This document shows, piece after piece, positions 27,438-36,699 of a stretch of DNA of 64,000 bases (positions are counted from its first letter, which is position 1; each line of letters starts with the position of its first letter). Origin of the DNA: Clostridium tetanomorphum (GTDB lineage: Bacteria; Bacillota; Clostridia; Clostridiales; Clostridiaceae); contig NZ_JAGGKA010000004.1 in the NCBI RefSeq assembly GCF_017873215.1, positions 124,001-188,000 on the forward strand, written 5' to 3'. The notes under the pieces were generated by a model. It saw nothing but the letters and a program-made list of their open reading frames with translations, ran no database searches and was not told the DNA's origin. Made by a program: the position numbers and the translations under genes.

Positions 27438-27527
27438 GGGGACAGTTAACAACTTTTAATCTTTTAAATAAGTGATTTGTCAGGTGTCAGGCACTTTCTT
27501 TTGGAGGTGCTTGGCACCTGATTTTTG
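27438..27527. repeat. GGGACAG/CAGGTGTC-type intergenic palindrome, copy 1
   Basis: GGGACAGTTAACAACTTTTA leads into a hairpin whose arms CAGGTGTCAGGCAC and GTGCTTGGCACCTG pair with G-U wobble. A close copy lies at 28821-28913. It could act as the sstT terminator and resembles REP-type palindromes. Confidence 0.7.
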
Positions 27528-27652
27528 TAGCATATTTTTTTCATTTTGCATAAGATATATTAAGAATAATAAGTTTATTTCATAATTATTATATAAAATA
27601 TTTTATCTAGGAATCGAGTAATTTAGTTCATAAATTTAAAATACATAAGAAA

Positions 27653-27697
27653 GATGCTCGTGCCAATATATTGTACATAGATACGAGCATTTTTTTT
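27653..27697 (+). terminator. Rho-independent terminator
   Basis: ATGCTCGT pairs with ACGAGCAT and runs into eight T residues. It isolates the following small-protein operon. The rest of 27390-27774 is AT-rich without a gene. Confidence 0.8.
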
Positions 27698-27774
27698 ATT
27701 ATTAAAAATAATTTGCAATTATAGTAAGAACATAGAAACCATAGAACATAACCATATAAAGGAGGGATGATAAA

Positions 27775-28074
27775 ATGAGTGAACAGTTAAGAGGATATTA
27801 TTCAGATGGAAGTAAAAATAGATTAGATCCTAGCGCATCAGCTTTTGCTTATAATAAAAATTGTAATATATTAGTTGTACCTTGTAATAACGAATCTGTA
27901 ATTGATAGTTTAGAAAATAAGGCTAATGAAGGGGCAACTCAAAAAACATCTAAAGATACTTTAGATGATATTATGAAGAAATTTTCAGGTGATGATGAAG
28001 TTGCAACAGAATCTAAAGCTTGTGGTAAAGTTGATATAGAAAATATAAATTTAAATTTAATAATAGTAATATAA
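27775..28074 (+). CDS. Small NxN-strand protein A (hypothetical)
   Basis: A 99-residue protein I cannot assign to a family. It has two short hydrophobic beta-strand motifs: NKNCNILVVP near residue 29 and NINLNLIIVI at the very end, joined by an acidic, Ser/Thr/Lys-rich linker. The protein at 28487 shares both ends (YNKNCNIL and NxNLNLII), so they are paralogues. There is no signal peptide. GGAGGG precedes the ATG. Self-assembling proteins, for example spore-surface ones, are a possibility but not shown. Confidence 0.75.
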   Translation: MSEQLRGYYSDGSKNRLDPSASAFAYNKNCNILVVPCNNESVIDSLENKANEGATQKTSKDTLDDIMKKFSGDDEVATESKACGKVDIENINLNLIIVI

Positions 28075-28097
28075 TACCATAAATAGTTTGTATAGAG

Positions 28098-28127
28098 ATT
28101 ACTATAGGAGAACAATCCTATAGTAAT
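28098..28127 (+). terminator. Perfect 12-bp hairpin between small-protein genes A and B
   Basis: ATTACTATAGGA pairs perfectly with TCCTATAGTAAT across a six-base loop. The tail is short in T, so it may attenuate or stabilise transcripts rather than terminate fully. Confidence 0.55.
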
Positions 28128-28175
28128 TTCTACACAATTGTAAATTATGAATAAAGAAAAAAGAAGGTAATAAAA

Positions 28176-28490
28176 TTGGAAAGTGATTCTAGATGCGAAT
28201 TTTTAGATCAAGAGAATATAAATTTTGTAATTATAAAGAATTCTCAAATGAGTTTAACTAGTGAGGAATATATTGAAGATGCAATGAAATTATGTGATGG
28301 ATTTGATAAATATTCTAACTTGAACATGAACATTATTTTTATTCATAATATAATTGATGATGGAGAAAGTTCTGAAATGCAAGAGAAAGAAAATGAAAAA
28401 AATACAACTGAAGAAATTGAACTTGAAAATAACAATGTAAATATATTGATTTTAAAAAACATAATCAATATAAGGAGGGATAATAAATGA
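28176..28490 (+). CDS. Small NxN-strand protein B (hypothetical)
   Basis: A 104-residue acidic protein from a TTG start with AGAAGGT upstream. It carries three Asn-rich strand motifs: ENINFVIIKN near residue 14, LNMNIIFIHN in the middle, and NNVNILILKN near the end, separated by Glu/Lys-rich linkers. The pattern relates it to the flanking proteins A and C, though direct identity is low. Its stop overlaps the start of protein C (ATGA). Function unknown. Confidence 0.7.
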   Translation: MESDSRCEFLDQENINFVIIKNSQMSLTSEEYIEDAMKLCDGFDKYSNLNMNIIFIHNIIDDGESSEMQEKENEKNTTEEIELENNNVNILILKNIINIRRDNK

Positions 28491-28786
28491 ATGAACAATC
28501 AGTAAGATGTTGTGAAAGTGAGTCACACCCTACAGCAGCAGTTTGTGCATATAATAAAAACTGTAATATATTAATTGTACCTGATGATGTTTTTGGAGGC
28601 TTTGGCTCAGCTTCAAAAGGCGAAGATGGTGATGACAACAAAGAAGCATCAAATTTAAACAAAGAAGAACTTTTAAAATCAATAAAAGGACTCATTGACG
28701 GAGATGGAAACATGGAAGTAGAGTCAAAAGCTGTAGGTGAAGCTAGAATCAGAAATGTCAATTTGAATCTTATAATAACTTTATAA
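28487..28786 (+). CDS. Small NxN-strand protein C (hypothetical, paralogue of A)
   Basis: A 99-residue protein with AYNKNCNILIVP near residue 24 and the C-terminal NVNLNLIITL, the same frame as protein A. A glycine- and aspartate-rich linker joins them. The conserved single cysteine lies in the NxNCN strand. Coupled to protein B by an ATGA overlap with AAGGAGGG as ribosome site. The three genes form a probable operon. Function unknown; a role in a self-assembled surface layer is conjecture. Confidence 0.75.
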   Translation: MNEQSVRCCESESHPTAAVCAYNKNCNILIVPDDVFGGFGSASKGEDGDDNKEASNLNKEELLKSIKGLIDGDGNMEVESKAVGEARIRNVNLNLIITL

Positions 28787-28820
28787 TAAATGATAATAAC
28801 AAAGGAATTAAAGTATTTTA

Positions 28821-28913
28821 AGGGACAGTTAACAATTTTTAATTTTTTAAATAAGTGATTTATCAAGTGTCAGGTGCTTTCTTTTAGGGGGATCTGGCAC
28901 CTGATTTTTTTTA
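28821..28913. repeat. GGGACAG/CAGGTGC-type intergenic palindrome, copy 2
   Basis: Near-identical to the element at 27438-27527 over its left 60 bases. The arms CAGGTGC and GCACCTG pair, followed by eight T residues, so it can end the small-protein operon. Confidence 0.75.
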
Positions 28914-28947
28914 TGGTAAAATTAACATTAAGCAAGGAGGAGATTTT

Positions 28948-29640
28948 ATGAACAACATATTGTTAGTTGAAGATGATAGCATATTATCATATAGTGTTGA
29001 ATACACACTAAACGGTGAAGGATTTAATGTAGAGTGTGCAGATAGTATAAAGAAAGCTAGGGAGATTTTTAAGGAAAATAATTTCCATTTAATAATTTTA
29101 GATGTAATGCTTCCAGATGGAAATGGATATGATTTTTGCAAAGAAATAAGAAAGGAATCAGAGATACCTATAATCTTTTTAACTGCATGTGATGAAGAGG
29201 CTAATGTGGTTATAGGATTAGATATAGGGGGAGACGATTATATTACTAAACCTTTTAGAATAAAAGAGCTGATATCAAGAATTAGGGCCATACTTAGACG
29301 TAGCAAAACAATTTCAAAGGATGTAGATGTATTAATTTCTGGAGACATAAAGGTGGAAACTTTACAAGGAAAAGTTGAAAAGAATGCTAAGGAAATAATA
29401 CTTACAGCATTAGAGTATAGATTACTTCTAATTTTTATAAATCATCCTAAGCAGATATTAAGTAGAAATGTTATATTAGAAGGATTGTGGGATGCTGAAG
29501 GGGAATTTGTAGACGATAATACCCTTTCTGTATATATAAGAAGACTTAGAGAAAAAATTGAGGATAATGTAAGAGAACCTAAATATATTACTACTCATAG
29601 AGGATTAGGTTATAGGTGGGGATATGAAGTTAGTAAATAA
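28948..29640 (+). CDS. OmpR/PhoB family response regulator
   Basis: A 230-residue regulator. The receiver domain (1-120) has the acidic pair ED near residue 8, the phospho-acceptor Asp52 in LIILDVMLPDG, and the conserved Thr and Lys in LTACDE and TKPF. A winged-helix domain (about 130-228) carries LTALEYRLL and SVYIRRLREKIE. It would bind DNA when phosphorylated by the histidine kinase 50 bases downstream. The likely target is the ABC exporter at 33.2-36.5 kb, as in other Firmicute kinase/regulator/MacB-like clusters. Confidence 0.93.
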   Translation: MNNILLVEDDSILSYSVEYTLNGEGFNVECADSIKKAREIFKENNFHLIILDVMLPDGNGYDFCKEIRKESEIPIIFLTACDEEANVVIGLDIGGDDYITKPFRIKELISRIRAILRRSKTISKDVDVLISGDIKVETLQGKVEKNAKEIILTALEYRLLLIFINHPKQILSRNVILEGLWDAEGEFVDDNTLSVYIRRLREKIEDNVREPKYITTHRGLGYRWGYEVSK

Positions 29641-29690
29641 GGAAAATCTATTTTTAAAATTTTCTTAGGCATATATAGGGAGGAATTGTT

Positions 29691-30944
29691 ATGGATTCAA
29701 TTTTGAAAAATCCTGAGACGAAAAGTATAATTATAAAGCTTTTAGTAGTTCAAAGTATATTTGCAGCAATTATATATCTTTTTTTCAGTTATCAGTTCCA
29801 TAAATTAAATGAAAATATAGTGAATCAAAATTCTATGATAATTGGAGAAATATTATATACTCATCCTGAGTTAGAAAATAGCATTATAAGATATGTAACA
29901 AAAGGAGCTACAAAGGAACAGATAATTAAGGGAAAGGAAATATTGAAACAGTATGGGTATTATGAAACCATGAAAGTAACTTCTCAACCCCTACTTAAAA
30001 ATTTTTATACAAGCTTTCAAATAAATTCTATTTTGGCATTTATATTAGGTTTTATACCTTTAATAGGTGTAGTTTTATTAGAGTATAAAAACATATTTAA
30101 AAAGGTAGAAGAGTTATCCTATGCTTCAGAAAAAGTTATAGAAGGGGATCATAGTTTAGTACTACGGGAGGACAGAGAAGGAGATTTTGCAATTTTAGCA
30201 CATAATTTTAATTTAATGTCCAATAGATTAAAGTTAAGTCTACATAAATTAAAAGAAGATAAAGTCTTCCTTAAAAATATAATTTCAGATATATCTCATC
30301 AATTAAAAACTCCACTAACATCTTTATTTACAATTAATGAACTTCTACTAACTCGTAAGGAAATGAAAGAAGATGTAAGAATAGACTTTCTAGAAAAAAG
30401 CAGCTCTCAATTAAATAGAATGGAATGGTTAATTATAAATTTATTAAAAATAGCAAGGTTAGAAGCACAAGCTATAAATTTTGAAAAGAGAAATGTTCTT
30501 GGAGTAAATTGTATTGAAAAAGCTTTAGGAAGTCTAAAGTTTAAAAGTGATGAGAAACATCAAAACATAATAATAACTGGTGATTTAGATGATGTATATT
30601 TTTATGTGGATGAACAATGGACAGTTGAAGCAATATTAAATATTATAAAAAACTGTATTGAGCACACACAAGAAAGAGGAGAAATAAAAATACATATTTC
30701 AGAAACCCCTTTATTTAGCAGAATTTTAATTGAGGACAATGGAGAAGGTATAGACAAAAAAGATATGCCACATATATTTGAAAGATTTTATAAGGGAAGT
30801 AATTCTGTTAAGGCAGAAAGTATAGGAATTGGACTTGCTTTGGCTAAAGTTATTATAGAAAGTCAAGGGGGAACAATATTAGTAAGGAGTGAAAAGGGAA
30901 AAGGAAGTAAGTTTGACATCATCTTTTTAAAAGGAGTAATATAG
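29691..30944 (+). CDS. Membrane histidine kinase
   Basis: A 417-residue sensor kinase with two membrane spans (about 12-32 and 105-130), an external loop of about 70 residues, HAMP-like linker, phospho-acceptor box ISDISHQLKTPLTSL near residue 200, and an ATPase domain with N box (IIKNCIEHT), DNGEGI and GIGLALAK. It pairs with the response regulator just upstream. The short external loop suggests stimulus detection at or within the membrane, as in antibiotic-sensing kinases of this layout. Confidence 0.92.
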   Translation: MDSILKNPETKSIIIKLLVVQSIFAAIIYLFFSYQFHKLNENIVNQNSMIIGEILYTHPELENSIIRYVTKGATKEQIIKGKEILKQYGYYETMKVTSQPLLKNFYTSFQINSILAFILGFIPLIGVVLLEYKNIFKKVEELSYASEKVIEGDHSLVLREDREGDFAILAHNFNLMSNRLKLSLHKLKEDKVFLKNIISDISHQLKTPLTSLFTINELLLTRKEMKEDVRIDFLEKSSSQLNRMEWLIINLLKIARLEAQAINFEKRNVLGVNCIEKALGSLKFKSDEKHQNIIITGDLDDVYFYVDEQWTVEAILNIIKNCIEHTQERGEIKIHISETPLFSRILIEDNGEGIDKKDMPHIFERFYKGSNSVKAESIGIGLALAKVIIESQGGTILVRSEKGKGSKFDIIFLKGVI

Positions 30945-31143
30945 AAAACTTACCATGAGGATTAATTATGGAAACGGTGAAGAATAAGGAGAATAGTCTT
31001 ATATAGTTAGTAAGGCAAAGGAATACCACATGGATTGAATCTTTTGAATAAATTTACTTATAAGTTGAAATATAGGTTAAATTACCATATAATATATTAT
31101 GTGTAATAATTGTAAAGTATGTCTAAATGCGGGGAGGGGTTTC

Positions 31144-31527
31144 ATGAAAGTTAGGCGTTCTAAAGTTTTATTAATTTCAGCAATCTTAGGAACATTATAT
31201 TCTTTATATCTTATATCATATTTTGGTGGTGGAATATTTGGAAGTAAAGATGGGGCAGAACTTGCAGGGGCTGCTATAGCAACAGCATTAGTTACACCTC
31301 ATATGATTTTAGTTGTATTAGCAACAATCTTTAATTGGGTAGGATATTTTTCAAATAAAAGAGGTTTTGCACTTACAGGTGGTATCTTATATTCTGTAGG
31401 TGGTGTTATTTTCATTATGTATATTGTATTTGTTATTCCATCTATAGTATTAAGTTTTGTAGGATATGCAAAATTAAAAAATATAATAAAAATAAATGAT
31501 GCTAGTCAGACTAGTAGTCAAGAATAA
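31144..31527 (+). CDS. Small four-span membrane protein (hypothetical)
   Basis: A 127-residue protein with four predicted membrane helices and a polar C-terminal tail rich in Ser and Gln. ATG 31144 follows GGGGAGGGG and is preferred to the in-frame ATG at 31099. I do not recognise the family with confidence. Followed by a terminator, so it is transcribed apart from the ABC exporter genes downstream. Confidence 0.75.
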   Translation: MKVRRSKVLLISAILGTLYSLYLISYFGGGIFGSKDGAELAGAAIATALVTPHMILVVLATIFNWVGYFSNKRGFALTGGILYSVGGVIFIMYIVFVIPSIVLSFVGYAKLKNIIKINDASQTSSQE

Positions 31528-31576
31528 TAAAATTAAATACTTTACAATTATAACAAAAATTAATATTATGTTGGAT

Positions 31577-31612
31577 AATAAAAGCACTTATAAAATAGGT
31601 GCTTTTATTTTG
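31577..31612 (+). terminator. Rho-independent terminator
   Basis: AATAAAAGCACTT pairs with AGGTGCTTTTATT and ends in T residues. Confidence 0.8.
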
Positions 31613-31721
31613 ATTATTGTACTGTAGAAGAAGTGATAAATAGATTATGTATTTTATTGGATGTAGTATAATATAATGTAATTATAATTTTATATTAACG
31701 TTAATAAGGGGGAAAAGTATA

Positions 31722-31955
31722 TTGAATATAAGTCTTATGAAAGTAGTTACATATTTATTATTTGGTATTATGCTGTATTTTAGCACCAAAGATTTTGAAA
31801 AGTTTTATAAAAAAGAATATGATTTAGATTCAGGTAAAAAAGAAATAATTAAATATATTCATAGATGTGAAGTTAGAATAGAAATTATATTATTTTTTAT
31901 TATTATAAATATAATTACTATTGCAGCATATTTCACTAGATATAATAATAAGTAA
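31722..31955 (+). CDS. Small two-span membrane protein (hypothetical)
   Basis: A 77-residue protein starting at TTG with AGGGGGAAAAG upstream. Hydrophobic segments at about 5-20 and 52-70 flank a charged middle region. No family recognised. The 300 bases after it (31956-32262) contain no gene or hairpin that I can support. Confidence 0.65.
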   Translation: MNISLMKVVTYLLFGIMLYFSTKDFEKFYKKEYDLDSGKKEIIKYIHRCEVRIEIILFFIIINIITIAAYFTRYNNK

Positions 31956-32262
31956 TTAAATTAGATAAGTATTGGATATGACTTAGAAAAGTATTTATAT
32001 TTAATGGAAAGTAAATAAAAAATATCACCAATTCATTTTTAAATAGTCGATATTTTAATCTTGTTATTAATAACCCGTCGTTATAATACATTTATTTAGC
32101 TGATAAACTTGAAATTTATCCAAACAAGAGTACTACGCTTTAAAATAGAATAAAAGTAATTTATTCGTATAATTTACAAACTTGGAAGGAAAATTACATT
32201 TTATGCAGAATACTATATTATAGGTTACTATAAATAAAATATTTACAAAAGGTGGTAGTGCT

Positions 32263-32729
32263 ATGAACAAAAAATGAAATTTTTATCAACTATTACATGT
32301 GGACTTATATTAAGTTCTAGTTTAATTTTCACAAACGTACAAGCTACAAGCAATGAAAAAAGTCTACAAGCTAAGTATTCAAATTCCTGTAAGCAAGAAC
32401 TGTCAGAATTTGGGGCTGTACTTGCAGAGGATTTTCGTTCAGATGGAACTGTCAAGAATGCACATATTAATTTTAGAGCAATACCTGGCGCTGTAAGATA
32501 TGTTTGTGAATATGATCATAGAACAAGCACATCAAGCTCACATTCATATTCTTATAATATTAAACCTACAGACAGAAGAGTACTTGTTCCAATACCTAAA
32601 TATAATGGAGATTATTTCTTTACTTTTACTGCATATGATTCAAATGATAATGTTATAAGACGTGAACTGTATGGATATAACTATGATAATGGACACATTA
32701 CGCTATACCTCTTTGAGGTAGTAAAATAA
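32263..32729 (+). CDS. Secreted hypothetical protein with a start-site slip
   Basis: About 151 residues: signal peptide (FLSTITCGLILSSSLIFTNVQA) then a mature domain of about 125 residues with beta-rich, tyrosine-rich sequence (SHSYSYNIKP, GDYFFTFTAYDS) like an Ig or fibronectin fold. The ribosome site GGTGG is placed for ATG 32263, which reads only four codons before a stop. The long frame begins at ATG 32274, eleven bases later. One extra A in the A6 run would join both into a normal signal peptide. A single-base deletion, slippage or sequencing error is possible. Confidence 0.65.
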
Positions 32730-32874
32730 AGCTTTTTTAGATCATATTTTTAAAGAGCATTGTAATGTGTGTAATAAGTTATAATTATTATGTACTTAAT
32801 GCAAAGGATTATAAAAATACACATATAACTAAGTTTTAATGGTTTAATTTATATGATGACTATAACTTTAAACC

Positions 32875-32913
32875 ATAAAATAAGCCCTGATTAATTCTAG
32901 GGCTTATTTTATT
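32875..32913 (+). terminator. Rho-independent terminator
   Basis: AAAATAAGCCCT pairs with AGGGCTTATTTT. The remaining 250 bases up to the ABC ATPase gene hold no other gene. Confidence 0.9.
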
Positions 32914-33169
32914 TACCGTCAAAAGCTTCTCAAAAATATATTTCTATTGTATTCTTGTTTTTTCTATGTTTAAATTAATTAAAGATAGCGTTAGTTTAGA
33001 TATATCAAGCTTTGTTATAACAAATGTATTTTGGTTCTTATACACATATCTTACTAAATAGTAAGATAAAAATCACCTTCCTGTAAGTTTCAAATTTTAT
33101 AATAATTATAGAAACATTTAACAGATAAGGAATATGAAATAATAGTTGAAGATAGGGAGGAAAAGCATA

Positions 33170-33853
33170 ATGGAAGTTTTAAAGACCGTTAATTTGTGTA
33201 AAAGTTATGGTTCGGGAGATACAAAGGTGGATGCACTAAAGAATATAAATATTTCTATAAATGAAGGGGAGTTCGTGGCTGTAGTAGGGGCTAGTGGATC
33301 TGGAAAGAGTACTTTATTGCATCTTTTAGGGGGAGTGGATAAGCCTACATCAGGAAAAGTTATAATTGATGGAGCGGATATATATACCTTAAATGAAAAA
33401 GAACTTGCTGTATTTAGAAGGAGAAAGGTAGGATTTATATTTCAATTTTATAATTTAATACCTGTACTAACAGCGGAGGAAAATATAACTCTTCCAATAC
33501 TTTTAGATAATAAAAAGGTTGATAAAAAATATGAAGAGGAATTAATTAATATTTTAGGGTTAAAAAATAGAAGAAATCATCTTCCATCAGAGCTTTCAGG
33601 GGGACAACAACAAAGGGTGTCTATAGGAAGGGCATTAGCTTATAAACCATCTATAATATTAGCAGATGAACCTACAGGAAATTTAGATAGTAAAAATAGT
33701 AAGGAAATAATAGAGCTACTTAGATTTTCAGTGCAAAAATATCATCAAACATTGATAATTATAACCCATGATTTAAATATTGCATCCCAGGCAGACAGAG
33801 TAATAACTATAGAAGATGGGGGTGTAGTTAAAGATGAGGTGATGAAAGCATGA
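33170..33853 (+). CDS. MacB/LolD-type ABC exporter ATPase
   Basis: A 227-residue ATPase with Walker A GASGSGKST near residue 43, the family-typical QFYNLIPVLTAEENI, signature LSGGQQQR, and Walker B IILADEPTGNLD. These are the marks of the LolD/MacB/BceA class. ATG 33170 is set by AGGGAGG; the TTG at 33146 lies before that site. It ends in an ATGA overlap with the permease. Together they form a mechanotransmission-type exporter, likely regulated by the two-component system 2 kb upstream. Confidence 0.93.
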   Translation: MEVLKTVNLCKSYGSGDTKVDALKNINISINEGEFVAVVGASGSGKSTLLHLLGGVDKPTSGKVIIDGADIYTLNEKELAVFRRRKVGFIFQFYNLIPVLTAEENITLPILLDNKKVDKKYEEELINILGLKNRRNHLPSELSGGQQQRVSIGRALAYKPSIILADEPTGNLDSKNSKEIIELLRFSVQKYHQTLIIITHDLNIASQADRVITIEDGGVVKDEVMKA

Positions 33854-36465
33854 AAAAGTATGGTCATTTAACATATAGATATTTAAAAGGCCAAAAGAAA
33901 AGAACTATACTTACAATATTAGGTATAGTACTTTCTGTTGCACTTGTAACTGCTATAGGAACAATGCTTATGAGCATAAAAACAAAATTTATAGATGATT
34001 GTATAAAAGATAAAGGACATTATCATGCAAAGTTTATTAGAGTGGATAAGGAGCATATTAATAAAATAAATAATAATGTGGATGTAGAAAATATAGCGGT
34101 TACTAATGATGTTACTACAGCAATATTATCAAATATAAGCAAGGAAGAAAGAGCTAGTGATCCTTCATCTTTTTTGTATAGATATTTGGAGATAAAAGCT
34201 TATGATAGTAGAGCACTAAGTATGTTTCCTATTAACATAAAAGAAGGAAGACTTCCACAAAAGGAAAATGAAATAATAGTAGAATATTGGGTACCTGATT
34301 ATTTACCTGGAAAACCTGAGATTGGAGATAAAATTAAATTAGATATTGGAGAAAGAATAGTTAAAGAAAATAATAATAAAAATGGAAAAGATGAGCCTAA
34401 GGAAACTTTTAATAAAAAAGGGCAGAAGGAATATATAATAGTTGGTACTGTAGAGCCAAAGTTTTCATGGCCAGGCAGTTATATTACTAATGGTATAACC
34501 TTTTTAGATAAGAATAAACTATCAGAAGATAATAAATATAATGTATTTGTAAAATTAAATTCTACAAAAGATGTCCATGAAAAATGTAAAAATATAGCTA
34601 AAAGTATAGGCCTTAAAAAAGAAAAAACACCAGAAAAGTCCTATGAAATTAAGTATAATGAGGAACTTTTAAGGTTATATGCTGAAAGCTTAAATGAGTC
34701 TTTAAACAAAGGGTTAACAGCTGTAGTAGCATTTATAGTAGGATTAATTATTATAAGCACCATAGCGGTTATATATAACATATTTAACATATCAGTTTTA
34801 GAGAGAGTTTCACAATTTGGAATACTTAGATGCACAGGAGCGGCACCAAATCAGATAAAAAAGCTGGTGTTAAATGAAGCATTAATATTAAGTGTTATAG
34901 GTATACCATTAGGACTTGCTAGTGGAATACTAGCTATGGAAATAGTAATTCATGTGGTTGAAATGTTATTAAAAAATGAAATACAGGTAGTTATATCACC
35001 TATTGTAATTATAATAAGCACTATAATAGGATTAATTACAATTTATTTATCTGCAATAGGTCCAGCAATAAAGGCTTCTAAGATTTCTCCATTGGAGGCA
35101 GTAAGAAATACTGGAAGTCTAAAGAAGGAGAAATTAAAAAAGAGGAAAAGATCTAAGATAATTAATAAGATTTTAGGAATAGAAGGAGAAATTGCTTATA
35201 AAAATCTTAAAAGAAATAGAAAAAAATTTAGAATTACTGTATTTTCATTGACTATAAGTATAGTACTTTATATAGTCTTTGGAAGCTTTGCAAGTTTTGT
35301 ATTTAAGATGGGAGCAGTAAAAGAAAATGATATGAAGGATTTTATGCTGTGGAGAAATGGAACTTCAAATACAGCAATAAGTCTTTCCCTTTGTAATGAA
35401 ATTTCAAACTTTAAAGATGTAGAAAAAGTATACAAAGTTATGAAGGAGAATAGAGCTGCTTTAATTCCAGAAGAAAGAGTAAATCCTAAATTATTTGAGG
35501 GAAAGCCATATTTTAAAGAAAATATAAAAGATGGACAGTTAAGCCTTGATAATAATTTAGTTTGCTATGGAGATAATGTACTACCTGAACTTAAAAAATA
35601 TCTTAGAGATGGTAGTTTGGATAAGGAAAAATTAAATAATGAAAATGGAGTAATACTTATAAAGACAAATAATTTATATAATGAAGACACCAAGAAATCT
35701 GCTATGGTAGATATAGTAGATTATAAAGTTGGAGATATAATCAGTATTGAGGATAGAGGAAGCTTTAAAAATGGTAAGACAAAGGATAAAAATATTAAAA
35801 AGGTTAAGGTTATAGGGGTTTTAGATAAAGGAATTTTAGACAGTGAGTATAGCAATTATGGATCATTAACTTTAATAACTTCAGAAAATGTATATAAAAG
35901 TCTTACTGGAAATAGTGATATTGAAAGAATGTTTATTCAGCTAAAAGAAGGTAGTGATAAAGATAATTTAGCCCAGTATTTAAAGGGTTTAAATGAAAAA
36001 GATCCTAGATATCAATATGTTGATTATCGAGAGCAGTCAAAACAAAACAGAGATAAGGCTATAGCAATTAATATATTTTTATATGGATTTGTAGCGGTAA
36101 TAAGTTTAATAGGATGTTTAAATATTGTAAATACCATAAGTACAAACTTAATACTTAGAAAAAGAGAATTAGCTATGATTAGGGCAGTAGGTATGGACAA
36201 AGCTAAAATGAGAAAAATGGTTTGTATTGAAGGAATGTACTACGGTGTAATAGCATCCATATATGGAGCAATTATTGGAACAGCACTATCCTATAAATTA
36301 TTCACAATAATGTCTATATTAAGGGATTTTCCATGGGAAGTTCCTACAAAGGAAATTATAACAGCTATAGTTGGAGCTATAATTATTTCGCTTATGGCTA
36401 CTTATATACCATTAAAAAAGATAAATAGGGAAAATATAATTGAGAATATTAGAGGAGAAGAATAA
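33850..36465 (+). CDS. FtsX/MacB-type ABC permease
   Basis: An 871-residue permease with two FtsX-type halves. Span 1 (about 17-42) leads into an external domain (45-275), a three-helix FtsX block (about 280-410), a second N-terminal span near 460-480, a second external domain to about 730, and a final three-helix block. The two-domain layout is usual in Firmicute exporters for peptides or antimicrobials. Ends 110 bases before a terminator. No outer-membrane partner is needed in this cell type. Confidence 0.92.
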   Translation: MKKYGHLTYRYLKGQKKRTILTILGIVLSVALVTAIGTMLMSIKTKFIDDCIKDKGHYHAKFIRVDKEHINKINNNVDVENIAVTNDVTTAILSNISKEERASDPSSFLYRYLEIKAYDSRALSMFPINIKEGRLPQKENEIIVEYWVPDYLPGKPEIGDKIKLDIGERIVKENNNKNGKDEPKETFNKKGQKEYIIVGTVEPKFSWPGSYITNGITFLDKNKLSEDNKYNVFVKLNSTKDVHEKCKNIAKSIGLKKEKTPEKSYEIKYNEELLRLYAESLNESLNKGLTAVVAFIVGLIIISTIAVIYNIFNISVLERVSQFGILRCTGAAPNQIKKLVLNEALILSVIGIPLGLASGILAMEIVIHVVEMLLKNEIQVVISPIVIIISTIIGLITIYLSAIGPAIKASKISPLEAVRNTGSLKKEKLKKRKRSKIINKILGIEGEIAYKNLKRNRKKFRITVFSLTISIVLYIVFGSFASFVFKMGAVKENDMKDFMLWRNGTSNTAISLSLCNEISNFKDVEKVYKVMKENRAALIPEERVNPKLFEGKPYFKENIKDGQLSLDNNLVCYGDNVLPELKKYLRDGSLDKEKLNNENGVILIKTNNLYNEDTKKSAMVDIVDYKVGDIISIEDRGSFKNGKTKDKNIKKVKVIGVLDKGILDSEYSNYGSLTLITSENVYKSLTGNSDIERMFIQLKEGSDKDNLAQYLKGLNEKDPRYQYVDYREQSKQNRDKAIAINIFLYGFVAVISLIGCLNIVNTISTNLILRKRELAMIRAVGMDKAKMRKMVCIEGMYYGVIASIYGAIIGTALSYKLFTIMSILRDFPWEVPTKEIITAIVGAIIISLMATYIPLKKINRENIIENIRGEE

Positions 36466-36572
36466 TGGAGGCTTTTATTTTATTGCTACTACAGAAAAGT
36501 TCAGATATTATATGTATAAGTTAATTGTATTTGATATTAAAGATATAGAAAGATTTTTTTAATATAATAAGT

Positions 36573-36616
36573 TAAACTCCCTTGCACTTTAAGTATTAGA
36601 TGCAGGGGAGTTTTTA
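36573..36616 (+). terminator. Rho-independent terminator
   Basis: AAACTCCCTTGCA pairs with TGCAGGGGAGTTT and is followed by T residues. Confidence 0.88.
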
Positions 36617-36699
36617 AATGATAGGTGATAGGCAATTTTTATAGAGTAAATACACATATTGTGATAAAATATAATTAATATAGCTTGGGAGGAATAAGT

